A stretch of 64,000 nucleotides of DNA from Scleromatobacter sp039920745 (GCA_039920745.1 JBDSDD010000019.1:1-64000); one strand, 5' to 3'. Positions 51,532 to 61,377 are shown, counted from the first letter of the stretch. Made by a program: numbers and translations. The notes: generated by a model not told the origin, from the letters alone.

Positions 51532-54270
51532 ATGGGTTCGATGGCCAACCGAGGTGGGTTCTCGCGGGACCGCATGATCGTTGTGGCCGTGCTGGTTGCG
51601 GGCTTGATGATCACGCTGTTGATCTTGCTGCGCCTGCGCGAACTCGAACTCGAGCGCATGCACGCGCGCCTCGATCGCGACACCGCGTTGCCCGGCGAAC
51701 TTCTGCAGCACAAGCTGGGCGAGGCGTTGCTGATCACGCAGAGCCTGGGCCGCTTCGTCTCGACCTCCGAGGATCTGTCGCGCCAGCGTTTCGCGGCATT
51801 CGTCAAGCCACTGATTCCCGTCGACAGCGAGATCGCCACGGTGGCCTGGGTGCCGCTGGTCGCGGCGGATCAACGGGCTCTCGTCGAACAGCAGATGAGC
51901 GTTGAGCAGCACGCCCCTGCGCAGATCTTCGAGATCGGCTCGGCGCACACGCCGATCCGGGCCCAGGCACGCGATGTCTACTACCCGATGCGCCTGCTGG
52001 AAGTATCGCGGCCGCGGGAGACGCGGCCGGTGCTCGGCTTCGATATGGGCAGCACGCGCGCGCGGCTGAGCACGCTGGAGCGCGCGCGCGACACCGGAAC
52101 TGTCGCCGGCAGCGAGCCCATCGTGCTGGCTGGCAACCAGAAGCCGGGCTTCTTCGCCGTCGCGCCTGTCTACCGCGGCGACACGGTGCCGGCCACTGTC
52201 GAGGCGCGCCGCGCGGCTCTGCGCGGCTTCGCCATGGTGGTCTTCCAGGCCGATCGGGTCGTGCAGGCGGCGCTCGGCGAGCGCGCGTTGCAGGGCTTCG
52301 ACTTCACCCTCGTCGACCTCGATGCGCCGGATAGCACGCGCACAATCTTTCTCCAGTCCTCCACGCACTTCGTCGCCTCTCACTTGTTGGGTTCAGACGC
52401 GCAGATCCTGCCCGTGGCGGCCGCCATCAACTTCGGCGGCCGGCATTGGCAGGCGACGTTCTCGCCGAGCGAAAGCTACGTACGGACGAACTACTCGTTC
52501 GACTACTGGTTGGTTTTGCCGAGCGGGTTGCTGCTGACCATGATGCTGGCGAGCTTCGTGCGCGCCAGCTTGTCGCAGCAGCGCCGTCTCCAGACGCAGG
52601 TGGCCCAGCGAACGCGACTGCTGGAGCAGGAGACCCGGCGCGCACAGGAAAATGCCGAACGCTATAGAACGCTGTTCGAGCGGGCGCCGGAGGCGTTGAT
52701 CGTCTACGACGTCGACGCCGCGGCGTGGGTCGACGCCAACCCGAGGGCGTCGGACTTGACGGGCTATCCGCTGAAGGTCTTGCTCGAACTGCCGCCGCTG
52801 CAGATCTATGCCGCCGTGCAGCCCGACGGGCTCGACACCGTTCAAAGCCTGGCCCAGAACAACGAACGCGCGCTGGCGGGTGTGGAGCGCACAGTCGAGC
52901 GCCTGCTCGTGCGGGCCGACGGCAGCCAGGTGCTGTGCGAAGTGCGCGTCGTGCGCCTCCCAGATCCAACGCGGCGCCTGCTGCGCGGCAGCTTCATCGA
53001 CATCACGGAGCGCCGCCGCGCCGAAAAGGAACTGCTGACGCACCGCGAGCGCCTGGAGGAACTGGTTGCCGAGCGCACCCATTGCCTGCAGGTCGTGGTG
53101 CAACAGGCCGAAGCAGCCAACAAGGCCAAGAGCACCTTCCTCGCCAACATGAGCCACGAGATCCGAACGCCGATGAACGCAATCATCGGCTTGACGCACC
53201 TGTTGCGACGCGACGCCCCGACGCCAGCGCAGGCCGAACGCCTGGGCAAGATCCACGGCGCCACCACGCACCTGCTGTCCATCATCAATGACATCCTGGA
53301 CATCTCCAAGATCGAGGCCGGCAAGCTGGAACTGGAGCACACCGACTTTGCCCTCGGCACCTTGCTCGACAACCTGCGCTCGCTGATCGCCGAGCAGGCC
53401 CTGGCCAAGGGGCTGTCAATCGAGATCGATGCTGGCGACGTGCCGCAATGGCTGCGCGGCGACCCGACACGCCTGCGCCAGGCGCTGCTCAATTACTGCA
53501 GCAACGCGGTCAAGTTCGCGGCGCGCGGGGCGGTCGTCGTTCGCGTGCAGGTGCTCGACGAGGAAGACGACGGATTGCACCTGCGCTTCGAAGTCAGGGA
53601 CACCGGCATCGGCATCGCCCCCGACAAGCTCCTCAGCCTCTTTCGTGCATTCGAGCAAGCCGACGCCTCGATCACGCGGCAGTTCGGAGGCACTGGCCTC
53701 GGCCTGGCCATCACCCGCCGCCTGGCGCAGTTGATGGGCGGCGACGCCGGCGCCGAAAGCGTGCCGGGCCAAGGCAGCACCTTCTGGTTCACCGCGCGGC
53801 TCCAACGTGCCGACGGCACGCAGCCGGCCTTCGCCCACCCGGTCGACGACGCCGAAGCCGAAGCCGCTCTTCGCCAACATCACGCCGGCGCGCGCCTGCT
53901 GCTGGCCGAGGACGACGCGCTCAACCAGATGGTAGCGCTGGCGCTGCTGGAAGGCGCGGGCATGATCGTCGACGTGGCCGAGAACGGGCGCGAGGCGGTT
54001 TCGATGGCTGCCGCCACCGACTACGACCTGATCCTGATGGACATGCAAATGCCGTTGATGGACGGCCTGTCGGCCACCCGTGCGATCCGCGCGCTGCAGG
54101 GTCGCGCAATGACGCCCATCATCGCGATGACCGCCAACGCCTACAGTGAAGACCGCCTGGCGTGCCAGGTTGCGGGCATGAACGATTTCGTGGCCAAGCC
54201 GATCGAGTTGGCGGCATTCTGCGGTGTGTTGAACAAGTGGCTGACAGCGCGACACGAACGGGCGGAGTAG
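51532..54270 (+). CDS. Hybrid sensor histidine kinase (CHASE-PAS-HisKA-HATPase-REC)
   Basis: A 912-residue membrane kinase. A helix at about 15-35 and a second at about 325-345 bracket a CHASE-like periplasmic domain (ATVAWVPLVAADQRALVEQQ; VYYPMRLLEVS; GFFAVAPVYRG). A PAS domain follows (LFERAPEALIVYDVD), then HisKA with NMSHEIRTPMNAIIGL (His542), HATPase (DTGIGIAPDKL; GGTGLGLAIT) and a C-terminal receiver with DLILMDMQMPLMDG (Asp837). All catalytic residues are present. No Hpt or partner regulator is adjacent, so the output pathway is open. Confidence 0.95.
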   Translation: MGSMANRGGFSRDRMIVVAVLVAGLMITLLILLRLRELELERMHARLDRDTALPGELLQHKLGEALLITQSLGRFVSTSEDLSRQRFAAFVKPLIPVDSEIATVAWVPLVAADQRALVEQQMSVEQHAPAQIFEIGSAHTPIRAQARDVYYPMRLLEVSRPRETRPVLGFDMGSTRARLSTLERARDTGTVAGSEPIVLAGNQKPGFFAVAPVYRGDTVPATVEARRAALRGFAMVVFQADRVVQAALGERALQGFDFTLVDLDAPDSTRTIFLQSSTHFVASHLLGSDAQILPVAAAINFGGRHWQATFSPSESYVRTNYSFDYWLVLPSGLLLTMMLASFVRASLSQQRRLQTQVAQRTRLLEQETRRAQENAERYRTLFERAPEALIVYDVDAAAWVDANPRASDLTGYPLKVLLELPPLQIYAAVQPDGLDTVQSLAQNNERALAGVERTVERLLVRADGSQVLCEVRVVRLPDPTRRLLRGSFIDITERRRAEKELLTHRERLEELVAERTHCLQVVVQQAEAANKAKSTFLANMSHEIRTPMNAIIGLTHLLRRDAPTPAQAERLGKIHGATTHLLSIINDILDISKIEAGKLELEHTDFALGTLLDNLRSLIAEQALAKGLSIEIDAGDVPQWLRGDPTRLRQALLNYCSNAVKFAARGAVVVRVQVLDEEDDGLHLRFEVRDTGIGIAPDKLLSLFRAFEQADASITRQFGGTGLGLAITRRLAQLMGGDAGAESVPGQGSTFWFTARLQRADGTQPAFAHPVDDAEAEAALRQHHAGARLLLAEDDALNQMVALALLEGAGMIVDVAENGREAVSMAAATDYDLILMDMQMPLMDGLSATRAIRALQGRAMTPIIAMTANAYSEDRLACQVAGMNDFVAKPIELAAFCGVLNKWLTARHERAE

Positions 54271-54381
54271 GGTTCATTGTCCGCGCGGTTGGACGTCGCC
54301 GAAGCTGACCTGGGCGAGCGGCGGCTCCTGCGACCGCATCCTGGCGTCGGCCAGTAGCCGAACGACCGCACGAGCCACTGA

Positions 54382-55761
54382 TCAGACGAACCCCAGGTTG
54401 CGCTGGCTGGGGTTCCAGTGGCCGAGGTTCGGCAGCACGCTCAGCAGGTCGGTGTCGCTGATGCCCAACCACTTGCCCATCGTCGCGGCGTACTGGTCGA
54501 CGGATGTGGAAGGCAACAACCGGCCCTGGCCCACGTCGTCGGGGCCGCCGTCGGCCACCACCGGCGGCGTGCCGTAGTAGCGGCCGCCGTTGACCGCGCC
54601 GCCCAGCATGAAGTGCATGCTGCCCCAGCCGTGGTCGGAACCGTCGTTGGCGGTGAGCGTGCGGCCGAAGTCCGAGGCTGTGAACGTGGTGACCTGGTTG
54701 GCGACACCCAACTCGTTGGTGGCCGCGTAGAAGGCGCTCAGCGCATCGGCGACGCTGGTGAGCAGGCCCGGGTGGATGGTAGCCAGGCCGTCGTGGTTGT
54801 CGAAGCCGCCCATCGACACGAAGAACACCTGGCGCTTGGCGCCGACGGCGTCGGCCGTGCTGATCATGCGGGCGACGAGTTTCAACTGGTCGGCCAGGCT
54901 GTTGGTGCCGGGCGTCGGGAACGGCGTGTTGATGGTCGGCCCCGCCGCGAGCGCGGACGTCAGCGTGCCGCCCGCGCTGAGCGAGCGCGCGGTGACGCGC
55001 GTGTACTCGTTCTCGAGCAGGTTGGCGCTGCTGGCTGTCACCAGGTTCTGCAGCGCAGCCGAGCAGGCGCTGGAGCCGAACAGCGGCCTGGACACGCCGG
55101 TGAGCGCGACCGGCCCCGTCGTCGACACCTGGTATTGCGTGGCGACCTTGCCTGACAGATAGACGGCGTTGCTCGCGACGTTGATGCACGTGAACACGGC
55201 GTTGCCGTTGCCGGCCTCGAACAGGTCGCCCATGCGTCCGCCCCAGCCCGACGAGGCACCCTCCGGCGACGAGGATTGCCACACGGACTGCTGGTCGTTG
55301 TGCGAGAAAAGACGCGGCGGCAATGGTGTGTTGCCGGCGGTGTACTGCGCCTTGGTGGTGGGTTGCACCAGCGTGCCGACGTTGAGCATCACGCCCATCT
55401 TGCCGGCGTTGAAGATGGGCAGCAGGGGCGCGAGCTCGGGCGCGATCGCGTACTGAAGGCCACCAGTCAGGGCGACGTTCGGATTGAGGACGGTGGCGGC
55501 CAGTTGCGCCTGCGTGTAGGCCAGCGTGGGCCGCATGCCCTGGTACAGCGCGTAGCGCGCCGCATCGTAGGGAATCAGCGTGTTGCCGTAGTCGTTGCCG
55601 CCGTACAGGAACACGCAGACCAGCGCCTTGTAGTCGGTGGCCGTCGCGGCAGAGGCCTCGCTCATCGCCGCGAGGTTGAGGGCCCACGGCGCGGCGGCGC
55701 CGGCCATCGCGAGCATCGAGGAGCGCTGGAGGAAGGCGCGTCGGGAGGCATTGGTGGTCAT
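54382..55761 (-). CDS. DUF1501-family Tat-exported protein
   Basis: A 459-residue protein with a twin-arginine signal (SRRAFLQRSSMLAMAGAAAP). The DUF1501 core has ALVCVFLYGGNDYGNTLIPY, LFSHNDQQSVWQSS and TFTASDFGRTLTANDGSDHGW, which resemble the metal-binding motifs of sulfatase/alkaline-phosphatase-like folds. The function is unknown. The gene follows the DUF1800 gene by 7 nt; the two families almost always occur together. Confidence 0.92.
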   Translation of the reverse strand: MTTNASRRAFLQRSSMLAMAGAAAPWALNLAAMSEASAATATDYKALVCVFLYGGNDYGNTLIPYDAARYALYQGMRPTLAYTQAQLAATVLNPNVALTGGLQYAIAPELAPLLPIFNAGKMGVMLNVGTLVQPTTKAQYTAGNTPLPPRLFSHNDQQSVWQSSSPEGASSGWGGRMGDLFEAGNGNAVFTCINVASNAVYLSGKVATQYQVSTTGPVALTGVSRPLFGSSACSAALQNLVTASSANLLENEYTRVTARSLSAGGTLTSALAAGPTINTPFPTPGTNSLADQLKLVARMISTADAVGAKRQVFFVSMGGFDNHDGLATIHPGLLTSVADALSAFYAATNELGVANQVTTFTASDFGRTLTANDGSDHGWGSMHFMLGGAVNGGRYYGTPPVVADGGPDDVGQGRLLPSTSVDQYAATMGKWLGISDTDLLSVLPNLGHWNPSQRNLGFV

Positions 55762-55768
55762 GTCGCGC

Positions 55769-57493
55769 TCACTTCTGGACGATGTATTCGGGCGCGGCCA
55801 GCACCAGCACCAGGGCGGCGTTGATGCGGGCGCGTCGGGTGGTGTCGGTGCCGCTGGCCATCGTGGCGACGGCCGTGGCCAGCGTCGCCACGGTGGCGGC
55901 GCTGAGCTGGTTGGCGGCCAGCACCAGGTTCAGCTCGGTCAGCAGCGCGTTGGCGTCGTCGGCGATCGGGGCGAGCGACGTGTAGTCCGGCGTGAGGTCG
56001 GCGATCGATCCCGCGACGGCCTTCTGCAGGTAGTTGACGCAGCCGACCACCGACGACTCGTTGGCGATCTGGAACTCCGGCGCCTCCAGGGCGCCGGTGT
56101 CGAGCGCGGTGTTGGGCGGCACGTAGCCGGGCCGGAAGAAGTTGAACACCGTCGGCGAGCGCAGCGGGCTCTGCGCGAGGCCCTTGGCCGAGTCGGACGT
56201 GTCGCCGACGGCCCACAGGCCACTGGGCGACGCGACCGAGAACGCGCGCGCCCAGCCGGTGAATCGCAGGATCGGTTCGCGCAGCTTGCCGTAGGTGGTG
56301 GCGTTGGTGGCGCTGCGCGCCTCGGCGTCGAGCAGCAGCGCGCGCACGACGGCCTTCAGGTTGCCGCGCACGCCTGTGCCGTCGTCGGCGAACACCGCGG
56401 CGATGCGCGCGACGTAGGCCGGCGTCGGGTTGCTGGTGACCAGGCGCTGGATCAGCTGGCGGCTGAAGAACGGTGCGACGTTCTGATGGGCAAAGATCGT
56501 GTCGAGCGCCTTCGTCAGGCCGGTGGTGGCGTCGGTGCCCGCGAGGATCGTCGTGCCGAGGAAGGTCTTCGCGCCGGTCTCGTAGCGGCTGGCCACCTGG
56601 ATCATCGGTCGCTTGACGAAGTCCGGCGTGGCGGTGCCGGCTCCCGCGCTCTGGCCTTGCAGGTCGAATTCCCAGCCGGTGAACACGGGGGCCAGCCCGG
56701 TGATGTCGGCCAGCGCGTAGGTTGGCGTCGAGGCGCCCGCGGTCAGCTGCGTCGTGCCGTCCGCATTGAGCATGACGAGGCCGATCGTGAACAGCTGCAT
56801 CAGCTCGCGGGCGTAGTTCTCGTCGGGCAACGCGCCGCTGACCGGATTCTTCTTCGCGGATCCCCGGAACGTGAGGAAGTCGCCCATTGCGCCGGACAGC
56901 GACATCTGCTGCAGCCAGGCCCGGTAACTGCCGAACGCGTTGGCCTCCAGCATGTCGGCCCAGGCCGCAGCGTTGAACTGCTTCCAGCCGCCGCCGACGA
57001 GGCCGTCGATGGCGATGACCCAGATCTCGGACAGCGCGAACGTGATGCGCTGGCGCAGCGTGTCGGGCGCGCTGAGCATCTTGCGCCACATCGTCGCGTC
57101 GAAGCCGGCTTCGCTGTTCTTGTTCGTGGACGCGCTGTAGCCCTGCGCCACGAGCCAGTCCCAGCGCGAGTCCGACACCGGCAACGCGAACTGCGCGTCG
57201 AGCCAGCCGGCGTAGCCCAGGCTCACGACGCTGGCGATGTCCGCGCGGTTGGAACCCATCGACGCCTGCGCGAGGAAGCGCGAGGCTTCGGCCTGCGTGG
57301 GGGCCGCGGGCGGTGGAGGCGGCGGCGGCGGAGGCGGGACGGGCGCCGGTGACGATCCACCGCCGCCGCCGCAGGCCGCGAGCGAGGCGGCGAGCGCCGC
57401 GGCGGTCGACGTCGCAAGCAAGGAGAAAGCAGGCGCGGGCGCCTCGCTGCGAACCTCGAGGGGACGCAGTTCATGCAGTGTTTCGGCAGTCAT
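55769..57493 (-). CDS. DUF1800-family exported protein
   Basis: A 574-residue protein from ATG 57493. A hydrophobic run ends in LAAC (Cys41), a possible lipobox, followed by a Gly run and about ten consecutive prolines (52-62). The DUF1800 core has RFLAQASMGSNRADIASVVS, LRQRITFALSEIWV, DENYARELMQLFTIGL, and RSPTVFNFFRPGYVPPNTAL. The partner DUF1501 gene follows. The pair is proposed to act in the envelope, but the reaction is unknown. A longer open frame to 57628 has no signal. Confidence 0.92.
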   Translation of the reverse strand: MTAETLHELRPLEVRSEAPAPAFSLLATSTAAALAASLAACGGGGGSSPAPVPPPPPPPPPPAAPTQAEASRFLAQASMGSNRADIASVVSLGYAGWLDAQFALPVSDSRWDWLVAQGYSASTNKNSEAGFDATMWRKMLSAPDTLRQRITFALSEIWVIAIDGLVGGGWKQFNAAAWADMLEANAFGSYRAWLQQMSLSGAMGDFLTFRGSAKKNPVSGALPDENYARELMQLFTIGLVMLNADGTTQLTAGASTPTYALADITGLAPVFTGWEFDLQGQSAGAGTATPDFVKRPMIQVASRYETGAKTFLGTTILAGTDATTGLTKALDTIFAHQNVAPFFSRQLIQRLVTSNPTPAYVARIAAVFADDGTGVRGNLKAVVRALLLDAEARSATNATTYGKLREPILRFTGWARAFSVASPSGLWAVGDTSDSAKGLAQSPLRSPTVFNFFRPGYVPPNTALDTGALEAPEFQIANESSVVGCVNYLQKAVAGSIADLTPDYTSLAPIADDANALLTELNLVLAANQLSAATVATLATAVATMASGTDTTRRARINAALVLVLAAPEYIVQK

Positions 57494-57754
57494 GGCAGCC
57501 TTGCTGTTCGGGGCGGTGGTGTGTGTCCTCGGTCGGCCCGCGTTGGTCGCGTTTGGCGTTCCCGAGGAGATCCAATGTCGACTTAAATCGCGGCGCTGCC
57601 AACAAGCTTTGCACGCAGAAACATGCATCGTACGAGCAGCAATGTCGCGTCAAAGGGTAACCAGGGAGTCGGTAGACTGCACGCCGCGGCGCGCCAGAAG
57701 CACGCTGCACCCCTCTCCCCATCGGCGCCAACCGCGCCCCGCACCAGGCCGCTC

Positions 57755-59896
57755 ATGCAACCCTCTCTCAAGACCCTGCGCCACCTGCTCGTGGTTTCAT
57801 CGCTGCCTGTTCTCGTGGGCGTTGCCCAGGCCGCTGACGCACCAGCCGTCAATGTGCTGCTGGTCGAGAGCACGCTGGCGTTGCACTACCCGCGCTTCGA
57901 CCAGGTGCGCAACGAAGACTTCCAGCCTGCGTTCGAGCAGGCGATGGCCGAACATCGCAAGGAGATCCAGGCGATCGCGGCCAATCCGGACAAGCCGACG
58001 TTCGCCAACACCATCGTCGCCATGGAACGCGCGGGCGCCGCGCTGGAGCGCGTGCAGACGATCTTCTACAACCTCAGCGGCGCCAACACGAACCCGCAAT
58101 TGCAGGACATCCAGCGCAAGATGGCGCCGGCGTTCTCCGCGCACCAGGACGAGATCGTGCTGGATCCGAAGCTGTTCGCCCGCATCGACGCGCTGTACCA
58201 GGCACGCGAGTCGCTGGGCCTCGATGCCGAATCCGCGCGCCTGCTGTGGCGCTACCACCAGGACTTCGTGCGCGCCGGTGCGCAGTTGCCCGAGGCCAGC
58301 AAGACCAGGCTGCGCGCGTTGAATGCAGAGCTCGCCACGCTGCAGACCGCGTTTGCTCAGAACGTGTTGAAGGAGCGCGGCGCGTCTTCCGTCGCGTTCG
58401 ACACGCGCGCCGAGCTGGCCGGCCTCAGCGACGCCGAGATCAAGGCCGCGGCCGACGCAGCGACCCACACCGGCAAGCCGGGCAAGTTCGTCGTCGAGCT
58501 GGTCAACACCACGGGCCAGCCGCTGCTCACCGACCTCACGAGCCACGCGTCGCGCCTGAAAGTGATGGCCGCTTCGCTCGCGCGCGGCAGCCGCGGCGGC
58601 GAGTTCGACAACCGCGGCGTCGTGTCCGAGCTCGCACGCAAGCGCGCGCAACGCGCAGTCCTGCTGGGCTACCCGACGCACGCGGCGTTCCAGCTCGCGG
58701 AGCAGACGGTGGGCTCGGTCGAAGTGATGAACAAGATGCTCGCGCAGATGGCCACGCCAGCCGTCATCAACGCGCACCGGGAGGCCGCGCAGCTGCAGGC
58801 CATGATCGACGCCGACAAGGGCGGCTTCAAGCTGGACGCCGCCGACTGGGCTTTCTACAGCGAGAAGGTGCGCAAGGCGCAGTACGCGTTCGACGAGTCG
58901 CAGCTCAAGCCGTACTACGAGCTCGATCACGTGCTGTTCGACGGCGTGTTCTACGCGGCCAACAAGCTGTACGGCCTGACGTTCAAGGAGCGCCACGACC
59001 TGCCGGTGTACGAACCCAGCGTGCGCGTGTTCGACGTGTTCGACAAGGACGGCACGCAGCTCGCGATCTTCATCGGCGACTACTACGCGCGCTCCAACAA
59101 GAACGGCGGCGCGTGGGCGAGCGCCTACGTGTCGCAGAACGGCCTCACCGGCGACAAGCCGGTGATCGGCAACCACCTCAACATCCCCAAGCCGGCGGCC
59201 GGCGAGCCGACGTTGCTGACCCAGGACGAGGTGACGACCGCGTTCCACGAGTTCGGCCATGCGCTGCACGGCATGCTCTCGCACGTGAAGTACCCGCGTT
59301 TCTCGGGCACGTCGGTGCCGCGCGATTTCGTCGAGTACCCGTCGCAGTTCAACGAGATGTGGGCCACCTACCCGGACGTGCTCAAGAACTACGCGAAGCA
59401 CTGGAAGACCGGCGAGCCGATCCCGCAGGCGTTGGTGGACAAGGTGCAGGCTGCGGCGCGCTTCGACCAGGGCTTCACGACCACCGAGTACCTGGCCGCG
59501 ACGCTGCTGGACCAGGCCTGGCACCAGCTCGGCGCCGACCAGGTGCCGGCGGCGGCCGACGTCACATCGTTCGAGGCCGCGGCGCTGCACCGCGTCGGGC
59601 TGGACTTCGCGCCGGTGCCCCCGCGCTACCGCAGCACCTACTTCTCGCACGCGTTCGCGGGCGGGTATTCGGCCGGCTACTACTCCTACATCTGGAGCGA
59701 GGTGCTGGCCGCGGACTCCACTGACTGGGTGCTCAAGCACGGCGGCCTGACGCGCCAGAACGGCGACCACATCCGCTCGACGATGCTGTCGCGCGGTGGC
59801 AGCGCCGATGCGCTGTCGCTGTTCCGCGACCTCACCGGCGCCGGACCCGACATCGGCCCGCTGCTGAAGAAGCGCGGCCTCGACGCAACGCAATGA
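57755..59896 (+). CDS. dcp: M3-family dipeptidyl carboxypeptidase / oligopeptidase, exported
   Basis: A 713-residue zinc peptidase from ATG 57755. A signal peptide (cleaved near GVAQA) sends it to the periplasm. The zinc motif is TAFHEFGHALHGM (HEFGH at 498-502) with the third ligand Glu in PSQFNEMWATYP. The C-terminal HAFAGGYSAGYYSYIWSEVLA is typical of Dcp. It should remove C-terminal dipeptides from periplasmic peptides. It is divergent from the DUF1800 gene and ends before a strong hairpin. Confidence 0.93.
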   Translation: MQPSLKTLRHLLVVSSLPVLVGVAQAADAPAVNVLLVESTLALHYPRFDQVRNEDFQPAFEQAMAEHRKEIQAIAANPDKPTFANTIVAMERAGAALERVQTIFYNLSGANTNPQLQDIQRKMAPAFSAHQDEIVLDPKLFARIDALYQARESLGLDAESARLLWRYHQDFVRAGAQLPEASKTRLRALNAELATLQTAFAQNVLKERGASSVAFDTRAELAGLSDAEIKAAADAATHTGKPGKFVVELVNTTGQPLLTDLTSHASRLKVMAASLARGSRGGEFDNRGVVSELARKRAQRAVLLGYPTHAAFQLAEQTVGSVEVMNKMLAQMATPAVINAHREAAQLQAMIDADKGGFKLDAADWAFYSEKVRKAQYAFDESQLKPYYELDHVLFDGVFYAANKLYGLTFKERHDLPVYEPSVRVFDVFDKDGTQLAIFIGDYYARSNKNGGAWASAYVSQNGLTGDKPVIGNHLNIPKPAAGEPTLLTQDEVTTAFHEFGHALHGMLSHVKYPRFSGTSVPRDFVEYPSQFNEMWATYPDVLKNYAKHWKTGEPIPQALVDKVQAAARFDQGFTTTEYLAATLLDQAWHQLGADQVPAAADVTSFEAAALHRVGLDFAPVPPRYRSTYFSHAFAGGYSAGYYSYIWSEVLAADSTDWVLKHGGLTRQNGDHIRSTMLSRGGSADALSLFRDLTGAGPDIGPLLKKRGLDATQ

Positions 59897-59903
59897 CCGT
59901 CAC

Positions 59904-59926
59904 GGCCCTGGCTTGGCGCCAGGGCC
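59904..59926. terminator. Hairpin between convergent dcp and His-rich gene
   Basis: GGCCCTGGC and GCCAGGGCC form a perfect 9-bp stem around TTGGC, 7 nt after the dcp stop and 10 nt after the stop of the convergent gene. It is well placed as a bidirectional transcript end. It lacks a T-run, so it may act with Rho or as a 3' stabiliser. Confidence 0.55.
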
Positions 59927-59936
59927 CCGCAGTCGT

Positions 59937-60068
59937 TCAACGATGTGCGCGGTGGTGGTGGTGGTGATGCTTGTGATGGTGGTGGTGGTGACGCGCGGGA
60001 CGCGCGTCGGCCGCCACGGTGAACAGCGCCAGCACGGCGGCGACGGCGATCAGCTTGGTGAACGACAT
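59937..60068 (-). CDS. Secreted His-rich micropeptide
   Basis: A 43-residue protein from ATG 60068. A clean signal peptide (MSFTKLIAVAAVLALFTVAADA) is followed by a tail RPARHHHHHHKHHHHHHRAHR with thirteen His. The mature part would be about 20 residues and could bind Zn, Ni or Cu in the periplasm. The ribosome site is poor. It is convergent with dcp across a hairpin. I know of many such small His-rich exports in Burkholderiales but not of a function. An in-frame upstream ATG (60131) would bury the signal. Confidence 0.65.
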   Translation of the reverse strand: MSFTKLIAVAAVLALFTVAADARPARHHHHHHKHHHHHHRAHR

Positions 60069-60216
60069 GAGGAGTTTCTTTCTTTTCGGGTGAATCGGCT
60101 GTAGTGCGGCCGGGGCAAAATCATGCCTCAAAAGCGAGACGGACGAACCCCGGACGATGTGAATCTTGCCGGGGTTCGGCCGGCCCTGGTCGATCGAGGC
60201 GAACCCCGATCAGGGC

Positions 60217-60486
60217 TTACTTCGTGTTGGCCTTGATGTCGTGCTTGTCGACCTTGTAGTCCAGCGGGGCGTCGGCCTTGTCCTGCGCTTCCTGCGCTTC
60301 CTGCGCTTTCGCGTCCTTCTTGCAAGCACGCTCGACCGCGCCGCGGGTGGTCTGCTTGCAGTCGTGCTTTCGCCCTTGGCTGGCGTCTTCTGGGCATCCG
60401 ATTGCGACGGTGTGACCGTGTCGGCCCAGGCGCCGAGTGCCATCGTGGCGGCGGCGGCGAGAGCGGCGATGAGGGTCTTGTTCCAT
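60217..60486 (-). pseudogene. Small secreted-protein gene with two compensating frameshifts
   Basis: From ATG 60486 the first frame is Arg-rich and not protein-like. Dropping one G just after the ATG gives NKTLIAALAAAATMALGAWA, a good signal peptide, then DTVTPSQSDAQKTPAKGE. A one-base change near 60372 returns to the ATG frame: DCKQTTRGAVERACKKDAKA, with QEA repeats, ending DKHDIKANTK at 60217. So an ancestral secreted Lys/Ala-rich protein of about 90 residues with paired Cys appears to carry a +1 and a -1 shift. Sequencing error is an alternative. The family resembles small periplasmic Cys/Lys-rich peptides of Burkholderiales. Confidence 0.6.
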
Positions 60487-60882
60487 GCTGAGCTTTTTGT
60501 GGCGCGCACGACGGGTCGCGCAGGACCCGGAGTGCGGCAAGCGATGTGCCGCTCGAGACGCGACGCAGCGCTGTTCGACACGAACCACCGGGTCGGGCGT
60601 CGAACATCACCCAAGTCTGAAATCGCATCGCGGGACCATGAATTTTCAAGTCCGGAGGTCGGCCTCGTATCGAAAGGCGGGTGTTCAGTCCTGGGTGTCG
60701 ACGGGCACGCTGCGACCCAAACCAGAAATTCGATTCCCCAAATTCGAAGACGCCAACCGGACTTTCAGGAGGTCAGTGCTTCCGCTGCCAACCTGATGCT
60801 GCACATGAGCAGGCATCTGTTTTTGGTGGCACGGAGCAGGGAAGGGGTTTCGCATCAAAGCCCACCCCAACGCACTGTCTCG

Positions 60883-61377
60883 CTACAGATTTCGACGCCA
60901 GTCCTGAGGTGTTTTGAAGCGTTGTCGAATTTGACTGCATCGGGCGGCCAGCGCTCTGAGCGCCTCGGGTGCGTTGCCCCTCTCGAACACGATTTTCTTC
61001 GTCTTGTGCCCTGAGGTTGTGAATTCAAGCCACTCGCCGCCGCCGTCACTGCAATCCGGGCATCCGATCCGCTCAGGAATGTCTACGTATTTGACGCCCA
61101 AGACCAGTCGCCAAAGCTCTTCCGTCTCTTGCCGACTCAAGAATTGCTTGCTTCGCACATCTTCAAGTTTGTGCTGGCTTGCGTCAGGTGCGTACCAGCC
61201 TTGAGCGAGAAAATCGACGTTGCCATCCGAGATGTGCAGTTCCTGGACGCAGTACCCGATGCATTCACCGGATGAGATTCCGTATGACACTGCGACCACC
61301 TCATTGGATGGAGCCACCGGATCGGCCGATGCGAGCGCACTCAGCAGGAACAGGATCGGTAGTAAAACGGTTCTCAT
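60883..61377 (-). CDS. Secreted protein of unknown function (DUF6438-like)
   Basis: A 164-residue protein from ATG 61377 with a signal peptide (MRTVLLPILFLLSALASA). Mature segments SYGISSGECIGYCVQELHIS, ELWRLVLGVKYVDIPERIGC and a paired Cys (IGCPDCSD) suggest disulfides. The pattern resembles DUF6438-type proteins, but I am not sure. It is less GC-rich than its surroundings and has no clear partner; the frameshifted secreted gene lies downstream. Confidence 0.65.
   Translation of the reverse strand: MRTVLLPILFLLSALASADPVAPSNEVVAVSYGISSGECIGYCVQELHISDGNVDFLAQGWYAPDASQHKLEDVRSKQFLSRQETEELWRLVLGVKYVDIPERIGCPDCSDGGGEWLEFTTSGHKTKKIVFERGNAPEALRALAARCSQIRQRFKTPQDWRRNL

Noticed and set aside
57583..57610. 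TTAAATCG between the DUF1800 and dcp genes as a sigma-28 site
   Set aside because: No GCCGATAA-like box lies at the right distance.
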